From assembly GCF_018446385.1 (NCBI RefSeq), contig NC_056004.1, positions 30,076,492 through 30,140,491 on the forward strand: a stretch of DNA of 64,000 nucleotides, written 5' to 3'. A program made the translations under genes and the position numbers. Origin of the DNA: Zingiber officinale. Taxonomy: Eukaryota > Streptophyta > Magnoliopsida > Zingiberales > Zingiberaceae. Positions 23,925 through 33,225 of this stretch are shown here, piece by piece (positions within the stretch are counted from its first letter, which is position 1; the number at the start of each line of letters is the position of its first letter). A model generated the notes under the pieces. The model ran no database searches. It saw only the letters and a program-made list of their open reading frames with translations, and was not told where the DNA came from.

Positions 23925-24409
23925 GATGTCGTTTCTCTTCTTCTTTTTCTCTTTTTCTGTTCACTGCTGCTGAGCTTTGTTGAGCTCCTAGCGAAGCTTC
24001 GCGTGAGCTTCCCTGACTGGATCACCTGCTGTAGTAGGCGCTTGGAGCTGCTGCTTCTTCGATCGAAGAGAAGGCAAGCAAGAGTTTTCTTACTGTTGTA
24101 TTTCTTTTGTTTCTTTGTGTCCAAGTGTTCTTGATTGGTGTTGTGTGAGGTTTCTCCACCCATAAGGAGTTGTTTTAGCCGGTTCTCCGGGGACTCATCC
24201 ACCGACGGATTGAGAGGCTTCGTCCACCTTACGGACACGCCGAGGAGTAGGAGTATCATCTCCGAACCTCGTTACATCGACGCGTTGAGGTTTGATCTTC
24301 TTGTTTTCGTTTCCTTGTTTGTTTTTCCGCTGCGCTAACGAATTGTAGGAAGAAAATCGGGTCGGCTATTCACACCCCCCTCTCTAGCCGTACGAAGGAT
24401 CCTAACAAG

Positions 24410-24429
24410 TGGTATCAGAGCGAGGCCGC
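24410..24429 (+). promoter_or_regulatory. Primer-binding site, dimer unit 1 (tRNA-iMet)
   Basis: TGGTATCAGAGCGAGGCCGC starts two bases after the LTR end. TGGTATCAGAGC is the standard plant copia primer-binding site. The same sequence follows LTR 2 at 29,750, which shows that the middle LTR also works as a 5' LTR. LTR 3 is followed by the GTTAC duplication and no primer site. Confidence 0.9.
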
Positions 24430-24467
24430 TCTTCATCGGATCAACACCCGTGGGAGCAAAGCTAGAG

Positions 24468-25943
24468 ATGGATCAATTCGGAGAAGACATCACGATTCCA
24501 CCCTTCTACAACGACAACTTCACATATTGGAAGGTAAGGATGATGTATTTTCTTAGGACTAATATGTTGAACTGGTTTTGTGTACAAGAAGGGTTTTCTC
24601 CTCCAATGGATAAAGAAGGAGAGCCTCTAGAGAAGAACAAGTGGACGAAGGAACAAGTCCACCAATCCACGATCAACAATGAGGTAACTAAAACAATTGA
24701 ATTTTCATTACCTACTAATATTTTGTGTAAGATAGGTAAATACAACAATGCCAAGGAATTGTGGGATAACTTGGCCAAGTACCATGAGGAGAGCTCCACT
24801 TCAAGCCATGAAGAGGAGCCTAGTGAGCCAAGTAGCTCACATCATGGAGGGAGCAAATTGGGAGTTGAGGGCTACTCAACATCCAAGGAAGAAGAGGAGG
24901 AGAGTTCCTCTTGCTCAAGTTCGGAGCAAGAAGAAGAAGTTTCCACCTCCGGAAGGGTTGAAGAAGAAAGCTCATCTCCATCCACAATCCTAGGTAACTC
25001 AAACATTGTGATTTCAAGCAAATTACACATAATGTGTTTTGAGTGTAGGAAACATGGGCACTACAAGAGTAAGTGTCCAAGGAGGGTTAGGAAGACTCCA
25101 CCGGCACCAAAAGTCAAGGGAGCCGGAGTCCCGACACGCAAAGGCAAGGAGCACGTGGTATGCTTCCAATGCAAGCGAAGGGGACATTATCGGAGTCATT
25201 GTCCGAGGGGGAGGCAACCTCACAAGGGCAAGAGACCGAGCACTTCTATAGGGGGAGCTAAGGCAAACCCTAAGGTATCATTTAAGTCTCATTCGTGCAA
25301 TACTAGTAAGATGCATGCTAGAAATTTTATTGCACTAGTCAATAATGATAAGCATGATAACATTAGAAATCGATACACATGCTTAGGTGCCAAACATGTG
25401 AGCCTAGATAAGGATAACACTAGGAAAGCCAACCCTAGAATTACCTCATCTAAGGTTAAGGAGAACCTAGGTAGGAATCCCAAATCAACTAGACACATGC
25501 CTAGGAATGCCTCAAAGAAAAATGACAAATCAAAAATTGAGGTACTAGAGAAGGAGAATCAAGTCTTGAGGTCAAGACTTGATAATTTAGAAAAGGCTCT
25601 TAAAAACATGGAGAAGTCATCTCTAGGGTTTAAGGGTCAAAAACCAATGTCCAAGGACAAAAAGGGTTTGGGTCACAAACCTAAGTCCCAAATGGTCAAG
25701 CCCACTTATCACAATGTTCCATTCGATTATGGAACAAAACCTAGGGCTAGGAAGACCATTACCAAGGTTACAAGGGGAGTCACCCCTATAGTTGACCTTG
25801 ATGAGACCCAAATGACCAAGGCTTCAAAGCCCAAGAGGGTCATTAGGAGGGTTGCTAGGGAAGTCATCCCTAGTGAATATTTAGTGAACCCAATGAGCTC
25901 TAATAGGTATTGGGTTCCTAGGAGCATTTTCTCTACCCCATAG
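24468..25943 (+). CDS. Gag-like protein of dimer unit 1 (intact)
   Basis: The ATG at 24,468 gives about 491 residues. An upstream in-frame GTG exists, but the ATG begins the conserved MDQFGEDITIPPFY region. Order: copia Gag N-terminal pattern (FTYWKVRMMYFLRTNMLNWF); AKELWDNLAKYHEES; an acidic Ser/Glu-rich linker; zinc knuckles MCFECRKHGHYKSKCP and VCFQCKRRGHYRSHCP (both C-x2-C-x4-H-x4-C); a basic region; a coiled coil (VLEKENQVLRSRLDNLEKAL); and C-terminal NRYWVPRSIFSTP. In the family Gag assembles the particle and binds RNA. No protease or pol follows. The frame is fully open, unlike the copies at 8.3 and 29.8 kb. Whether it is expressed cannot be told. Confidence 0.85.
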   Translation: MDQFGEDITIPPFYNDNFTYWKVRMMYFLRTNMLNWFCVQEGFSPPMDKEGEPLEKNKWTKEQVHQSTINNEVTKTIEFSLPTNILCKIGKYNNAKELWDNLAKYHEESSTSSHEEEPSEPSSSHHGGSKLGVEGYSTSKEEEEESSSCSSSEQEEEVSTSGRVEEESSSPSTILGNSNIVISSKLHIMCFECRKHGHYKSKCPRRVRKTPPAPKVKGAGVPTRKGKEHVVCFQCKRRGHYRSHCPRGRQPHKGKRPSTSIGGAKANPKVSFKSHSCNTSKMHARNFIALVNNDKHDNIRNRYTCLGAKHVSLDKDNTRKANPRITSSKVKENLGRNPKSTRHMPRNASKKNDKSKIEVLEKENQVLRSRLDNLEKALKNMEKSSLGFKGQKPMSKDKKGLGHKPKSQMVKPTYHNVPFDYGTKPRARKTITKVTRGVTPIVDLDETQMTKASKPKRVIRRVAREVIPSEYLVNPMSSNRYWVPRSIFSTP

Positions 25944-27851
25944 ATGGGTTAGAGAGTGTCAACTCCAATAAGAAGGGTAGTTAACCCAACTTTGAGGAAA
26001 TTGACACTCAAGGAGCATTTTCAAGGTTTTGATAACCTTTGAAAATGAAATAGAATTATTATTTACTCCTTGAAGAGTAAATTGTGCCATATTTGAAAAA
26101 TATCGATTTTAATCTTATTTGGCACAATCTTAGAAAACCTAGAGAAATACCATAATTGGGATTTTGGTTTTCTCTTAGGGACATATGGGCAATCTAGGGT
26201 TAGATTTTAAGTTAGCTAAGGCTAAGGATACTTAGATAGGGAATTTAGGTATATTTATTTATGCTAAATCTTGCCATGATTGTTTGCCCTCACATGTCAT
26301 GACATCATATTTAGTTTTATTATCATTTGAAATGTCATGATAATGCTTAGGCTAGTTTTTATGTCATGTTTATTTAAGTTTCAAACTTTATGCCATGACA
26401 TCATGACATTGGCACATGTTTTTACTTACGATATCATTTATGCCATGTCATCATCTCTTGCATTATGATCAATGAAATTGATTTAAGGACAAACATATGA
26501 TTTGATATTGAGATCAAATTGGTGTTTAGAAAATGCATGAGAACTTAGCCTAAGTTGACCTTAACCCATATCTCACATCAAATTGACTTGAATGTGGTTT
26601 GATACACCTTAGATGTGTGTGGGATATTAGGATCATGAGTTAGGATCAAGGTGCATAGTCCTTGTACCTAGATGAGCCTAATTCAAGAAATGGGGATCAT
26701 AGGGAAAGCTTGTGTACAAGTCATGTACATCTAGCCCTAAGATTATGGTCCTAAATTCAAATGGTTTTAAAAGCATTTTAAAATTGATTTGAAAAACCTT
26801 GATGAAGCTTTCCTAGTGATAGCATTCATCATTGAACATTGTGATACAAAATTGACTTAACTTTGAACTATTTCAAAGTTTTCGAATTTTGTATCAAGAT
26901 TTGAAAATGGAAACTATTTTCATATAAAACTATTTTTCCATGATAGTGTATGTTATGAGGAATGTATCCTCAAAATTTCATAATTTTCGAATTTTCTGGA
27001 ATTTTCTAGGAGTTTTGAATTTCGGAAGGAAATTTGAAATCGCCTATCAGTGGATCGATGGGGACCGATCCGGTAAATCTGATCGGTGCGTGGACCGATC
27101 CGATTGAAGCATGGATGGTCTGCAGGACCGATCCGATAAACCGAGAGCTTGGTGCGATCGGTGAAACTGATCGGTGCGGGGCCGATCCATGGGATTTCGA
27201 TCGGTGCAGGGACCGATCGAGGCGTCTGATTCGATTTTCAATTTGTTGGTCTGAAATTTCAGCTAGAAGTTGGGTTTTGTGGATTTCTAAGGTTTGGAAC
27301 TCACAAAGACATTGTTGGTGCAATGGTCAAAGGGAGTTGACCTCTAGGGAAGTTTCCTAATTGTCAAGGGGAGTTGACTTTTAGGGAGTTTTTACTCAAA
27401 GACTTTTTAAGGATTAGTGATATGGGATTATCACTAAGTTGATTGTTGAGTTTAGTATCAAGGGAAATTAAGAGTTTCAAATGAAAGGTATGGGACTTTC
27501 ATTAGGAAGAAACTCTTGACCTTGATACCTCCTTTTCTTTTGATGTGTGTCAAAAGGGAGAGTAGTCATTGGAGAATTATTGGAACCCAGGTTGGGTTAT
27601 CGGGTTAACCTAAGCTAGGGAAGAATGTCAAGGAATGTTCAAGAAAGAACATTGGAATTCTTTTGATGTGTGTCAAAAGGGGAGAATTATTGGAGAACCC
27701 AAGTTGGGTTATCGGGTTAACCTAAGGGAGAATGTCGAGAGAATGTTCAAGGAAAGAACATTGGACATTGGAAGATGATTGAAAACCTAAGTTAGGTTAT
27801 CGGGTTAACCTAACTTGATTATGGTTTTGTCAAACATCAAAAAGGGGAGAT
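25944..27851 (+). mobile_element. 3' non-coding interior of dimer unit 1
   Basis: After the gag stop comes about 1 kb of AT-rich sequence almost identical to unit 2. The internal hairpin array follows (27,045-27,225), then about 500 bp with repeated PPT-like modules (TCAAAAGGGGAGAATTATTGG and relatives). The true PPT AAAAAGGGGAGAT lies before the LTR at 27,852. No open frame with recognisable homology. Confidence 0.85.
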
Positions 27852-29747
27852 TGTTGGTGCAACCTTAGGTCAAGGTTGACTGGTTGACCGACTCGAGTTG
27901 ACGTGACTCGAGTTGTATTTTGATGTTTGACTTGTGAAGATTGTCGGTGCAACCTTAGGTCAAGGTTGACCTAGTTGTGTTGCATGTTGATGTTGTACAC
28001 TCGTGAGAGAGTTCTATTCTTGATGTGGGACAAGAATAGATGTTTGGGAGATTATTGGTGCAAGTAGGTCAAGGTTGACTGGTTGACTGATTCGGGAAAA
28101 GTCCAAGTATAAAGACTTGGCACGGAAAAGTCAAGCAGGAGCTTGGCACTGGAAAAGTCAAGTATGGAGACTTGGCACGGAAAAGTCCAAGCAGGGGCTT
28201 GGCACGTGAAAAGTCCAAGTATGGAGACTTGGCGGGGAAAGTCCAAGCAGGAGGCACGGGAAAAATCCTAGTGAGTGAAGCTAGGTGAAGGTGAAAGTCA
28301 CGGTGAGTGAAGCCGGGCATTGGAAAATCCTGGTGAGTGAAGCGGTGAAAATCCTAGTGAGTGAAGCTAGGTGAATGAGAAAGTCCTAAGTGGGATGTTA
28401 GGCGGTGTGGAAAGTCCAGTGAGTGAAGCGAGGCGGTGGGAAAGTCCAGTGGTGAAGCCAGGCGGTGAGAAAGTCCTAACTGGGATGTTAGGCGGTGTGG
28501 AAATCCTGGTGAGTGAAGCGTGAAAGTCTGGTGAGTGAAGCCGCAAGGAAAATCCAGATGGATCGGGGATGATCGGACTTACGGTGTTGGAAAGTCCAAG
28601 TAGGTCAAAGGGATTGACCGGACACTGGCGAGGGAGTTCTAGCAGTCAAGGGTGACCGGATGCTAGGGATGAAGTACCAATAGGTCAAGGTTGACCGGAT
28701 ATTGGTTTGGAAGTCTTGGGACTTGGTTTGGGCAAAAACCAAGCTCTGGATCGGTCACCAGACCGATCCAGTGATACTCTGTTTGCTCTGATCGGTCTGG
28801 TGACCGATCAGATACCGAACAGAAGCTCTCTGTTCGGATCGGTCTGGTGACCGATCAGATTAGTTCCTGATCGGTCTGCCAGACCGATCAGACAACGATC
28901 AGAGGCGCAAAGAAGTTCGGGAGAAGAGAAGCCTGATCGGTCTACGGACCGATCAGGAGGTTCCCTGATCGGTCTGTGGACCGATCAGGAGCTTCCCTGA
29001 TCGGTCTGTGGACCGATCAGGAGCTTCCCTGATCGGTCCATGGACCGATCAGAGACGGAACAGAAGCAAAGTTAGGGAATGGATCGGTCTGTGGACCGAT
29101 CCACATGGAGCCTGATCGGTCCATAGACCGATCCAGGCACTAGCCGTTGCGACGCAACGGCTAGATTTCTTCTGTGTTTTCTTCGCTTTCTTCGCAGGTT
29201 ATAAAAGGAGGGCTGCTGCTGCGAGCCTCTCTCTTCTTCTTCTTCCTTTTTCCTGTTCTAAGTGCTGCTGTACTTGAGCTTTGTTGAGCTCCTCCGAAGC
29301 TTCGCGTGAGCTTCATTCCACGACTGGATCACCTGCTGTAGTAGGCGCTTGGAGCTGCTGCTTCTTCCAGTCGAAGAGAAGGCAAGCAAGAGTTTTCTTA
29401 CTGTTGTATTTCTTGCTGTCTTTCTTTGTATTTCTGTACTCTCCTTACTTGCTGTTGCAAGAGTGTGTTGTGGCGAGGTTTCTCCACCCATAAGGAGTTT
29501 GTATTAGCCGGTTCTCCGGGGACTCATCCACCGACGGATTGAGAGGCTTCGTCCACCTTACGGACACGCCGAGGAGTAGGAGTATCATCTCCGAACCTCG
29601 TTACATCGACGCGTTGAGGTTTGATCTTCTTGTTTTCGTTTCCTTGTTTGTTTTTCCGCTGCGCTAACGAATTGTAGGAAGAAACGCGATCGATTTGGGG
29701 TCGGCTATTCACACCCCCCCTCTCTAGCCGTACGAAGGATCCTAACA
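27852..29747 (+). mobile_element. Dimer LTR 2 (shared middle LTR)
   Basis: It starts TGTTGGTGCAACC after a PPT and ends CCTAACA before a primer-binding site. About ten hairpins lie at 28,740-29,140, and the TATA box is TATAAAAG at 29,200. From about 29,140 to its end it is nearly identical to LTR 3, and both differ from LTR 1 there. Confidence 0.9.
28740..29140. repeat. Hairpin array in dimer LTR 2 (best preserved)
   Basis: About ten units of the type: arm CTGATCGGTC, loop of four bases (TGTG, TACG, CATG), arm GACCGATCAG; a second flavour has outer TGG/CCA instead of CTG/CAG. Units lie every 30-50 nt. Confidence 0.92.
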
Positions 29748-29807
29748 AGTGGTATCAGAGCGAGGCCGCTCTTCATCGGATCAACACCCGTGGGAGCAAA
29801 GCTAGAG

Positions 29808-31282
29808 ATGGATCAATTCGGAGAAGACATCACGATTCCACCCTTCTACAACGACAACTTCACATATTGGAAGGTAAGGATGATGTATTTTCTTAGGACT
29901 AATATGTTGAACTGGTTTTGTGTACAAGAAGGGTTTTCTCCTCCAATGGATAAAGAAGGAGAGCCTCTAGAGAAGAACAAGTGGACGAAGGAACAAGTCC
30001 ACCAATCCACGATCAACAATGAGGTAACTAAAACAATTGAATTTTCATTACCTACTAATATTTTGTGTAAGATAGGTAAATACAACAATGCCAAGGAATT
30101 GTGGGATAACTTGGCCAAGTACCATGAGGAGAGCTTCACTTCAAGCCATGAAGAGGAGCCTAGTGAGCCAAGTAGCTCACATCATGGAGGGAGCAAATTG
30201 GGAGTTGAGGGCTACTCAACATCCAAGGAAGAAGAGGAGGAGAGTTCCTCTTGCTCAAGTTCGGAGCAAGAAGAAGAAGTTTCCACCTCCGGAAGGGTTG
30301 AAGAAGAAAGCTCATCTCCATCCACAACCCTAGGTAACTCAAACACTGTGATTTCAAGCAAATTACACATAATGTGTTTTGAGTGTAGGAAACATGGGCA
30401 CTACAAGAGTAAGTGTCCAAGGAGGGTTAGGAAGACTCCACCGGCACCAAAAGTCAAGGGAGCCGGAGTCCCGACACGCAAAGGCAAGGAGCACGTGGTA
30501 TGCTTCCAATGCAAGCGAAGGGGACATTATCGGAGTCATTGTCCGAGGGGAAGGCAACCTCACAAGGGCAAGAGACCGAGCACTTCTATAGGGGGAGCTA
30601 AGGCAAACCCTAAGGTATCATTTAAGTCTCATTCGTGCAATACTAGTAAGATGCATGCTAGAAATTTTATTGCACTAGTCAATAATGATAAGCATGATAA
30701 CATTAGAAATCGATACACATGCTTAGGTGCCAAACATGTGAGCCTAGATAAGGATAACACTAGGAAAGCCAACCCTAGAATTACCTCATCTAAGGTTAAG
30801 GAGAACCTAGGTAGGAATCCCAAATCAACTAGACACATGCCTAGGAATGCCTCAAAGAAAAATGACAAATCAAAATTGCGGTACTAGAGAAGGAGAATCA
30901 AGTCTTGAGGTCAAGACTTGATAATTTAGAAAAGGCTCTTAAAAACATGGAGAAGTCATCTCTAGGGTTTAAGGGTCAAAAACCAATGTCCAAGGACAAA
31001 AAGGGTTTGGGTCACAAACCTAAGTCCCAAATGGTCAAGCCCACTTATCACAATGTTCCATTCGATTATGGAACAAAACCTAGGGCTAGGAAGACCATTA
31101 CCAAGGTTACAAGGGGAGTCACCCCTATAGTTGACCTTGATGAGACCCAAATGACCAAGGCTTCAAAGCCCAAGAGGGTCATTAGGAGGGTTGCTAGGGA
31201 AGTCATCCCTAGTGAATATTTAGTGAACCCAATGAGCTCTAATAGGTATTGGGTTCCTAGGAGCATTTTCTCTACCCCATAG
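29808..31282 (+). pseudogene. Gag-like protein of dimer unit 2, frameshifted
   Basis: Same protein as in unit 1, with only a handful of substitutions over about 1.5 kb. Near 30,877 an A5 run is A4 and the next GAGG reads GCGG. The frame shifts and stops at 30,887. The rest, from the coiled coil to the C-terminus, is open in another frame at 30,905-31,282. Both zinc knuckles lie before the shift. It could be a real mutation or a homopolymer read error. The second half of the interior is otherwise intact. Confidence 0.85.
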
Positions 31283-33225
31283 ATGGGTTAGAGAGTGTCA
31301 ACTCCAATAAGAAGGGTAGTTAACCCAACTTTGAGGAAATTGACACTCAAGGAGCATTTTCAAGGTTTTGATAACCTTTGAAAATGAAATAGAATTATTA
31401 TTTACTCCTTGAAGAGTAAATTGTGCCATATTTGAAAAATATCGATTTTAATCTTATTTGGCACAATCTTAGAAAACCTAGAGAAATACCATAATTGGGA
31501 TTTTGGTTTTCTCTTAGGGACATATGGGCAATCTAGGGTTAGATTTTAAGTTAGCTAAGGCTAAGGATACTTAGATAGGGAATTTAGGTATATTTATTTA
31601 TGCTAAATCTTGCCATGATTGTTTGCCCTCACATGTCATGACATCATATTTAGTTTTATTATCATTTGAAATGTCATGATAATGCTTAGGCTAGTTTTTA
31701 TGTCATGTTTATTTAAGTTTCAAACTTTATGCCATGACATCATGACATTGGCACATGTTTTTACTTACGATATCATTTATGCCATGTCATCATCTCTTGC
31801 ATTATGATCAATGAAATTGATTTAAGGACAAACATATGATTTGATATTGAGATCAAATTGGTGTTTAGAAAATGCATGAGAACTTAGCCTAAGTTGACCT
31901 TAACCCATATCTCACATCAAATTGACTTGAATGTGGTTTGATACACCTTAGATGTGTGTGGGATATTAGGATCATGAGTTAGGATCAAGGTGCATAGTCC
32001 TTGTACCTAGATGAGCCTAATTCAAGAAATGGGGATCATAGGGAAAGCTTGTGTACAAGTCATGTACATCTAGCCCTAAGATTATGGTCCTAAATTCAAA
32101 TGGTTTTAAAAGCATTTTAAAATTGATTTGAAAAACCTTGATGAAGCTTTCCTAGTGATAGCATTCATCATTGAACATTGTGATACAAAATTGACTTAAC
32201 TTTGAACTATTTCAAAGTTTTCGAATTTTGTATCAAGATTTGAAAATGGAAACTATTTTCATATAAAACTATTTTTCCATGATAGTGTATGTTATGAGGA
32301 ATGTATCCTCAAAATTTCATAATTTTTCGAATTTTCTGGAATTTTCTAGGAGTTTCTGAATTTCGGGAAGGAAATTTCAGAAATCTGCCTATCAGAGTCT
32401 GGATCGGTCTGGGGACCGATCCAGGTAAGTCCTGATCGGTCTGTGGACCGATCCAGTGAAGCATGGATCGGTCTGCAGACCGATCCAGTAAGAACCAGAG
32501 AGCTTGGTGCGATCTGGTGAAGGCCTGATCGGTCTGGGGACCGATCCATGGGGTTTCTGATCGGTCTGGGGACCGATCAGAGCGTGCCAGTTTCTGATTT
32601 TCAGCTGTTGGTCTGAAATTTCAGCTAGAAGTTGGGTTTTGTGGATTTCTAAAGGTTTGGAACTCACAAAGACATTGTTGGTGCAATGGTCAAGGGGGAG
32701 TTGACCTCTAGGGGAAGTTTTACCTAATTGTCAAGGGGGAGTTGACTTTTAGGGGGAGTTTTTACTCCAAAAGATTTTTTAAGGATTAGTGATATGGGAT
32801 TATCACTAAGTTGATTGTTGAGTTTAGTATCAAGGGGGAAATTAAGAGTTTCAAATGAAAGGTATGAGACTTTCATTAGGAAGAAACTCTTGACCTTGAT
32901 ACCCTCCTTTTCTTTTGATGTGTGTCAAAAGGGAGAGTAGTCATTGGAGAATTATTGGAGAACCAGGTTGGGTTATCGGGTTAACCTAAGCTAGGGAAGA
33001 ATGTCAAGGAATGTTCAAGAAAGAACATTGGAATTCTTTTGATGTGTGTCAAAAGGGGAGAGTATTGGAGAACCCAAGTTGGGTTATCGGGTTAACCTAA
33101 GGGAGAATGTCAGGAGAATGTTCAAGGAAAGAACATTGGACATTGGAAGATGATTGAAAACCTAAGTTAGGTTATCGGGTTAACCTAACTTGATTATGGT
33201 TTTGTCAAACATCAAAAGGGGAGAT
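31283..33225 (+). mobile_element. 3' non-coding interior of dimer unit 2
   Basis: Equivalent to 25,944-27,851. The hairpin array at 32,399-32,582 is better preserved than in unit 1: about five perfect hairpins of the CTGATCGGTC / GACCGATCAG and TGGATCGGTC / GACCGATCCA kinds. Poly-G runs are longer here (GGGGG against GGG or GGGG). It ends with PPT AAAAGGGGAGAT. Confidence 0.85.

Larger units (their letters stand above)
22619..24407 (+). mobile_element. Dimer LTR 1 (5' LTR)
   Basis: It begins TGTTGGTGCAACC and ends GATCCTAACA. The LTR-start module (TTGGTGCAACCTTAGGTC) occurs three times, at 22,620, about 22,713 and about 22,825. From 22,860 to 23,330 it holds 'GTGAGTGAAGC' modules. Hairpins follow at 23,515-23,900, then TATAAAAG at 23,917, then a CT-rich leader and a C-run near 24,375. 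It differs from LTRs 2 and 3 in the sequence around the TATA box and lacks the stretch CTAGCCGTTGCGACGCAACG present there. Confidence 0.9.

Noticed and set aside
24450-24467. GTG start for the dimer Gag
   Set aside because: The in-frame ATG at 24,468 lies at the start of the conserved region, and plant genes seldom use GTG.
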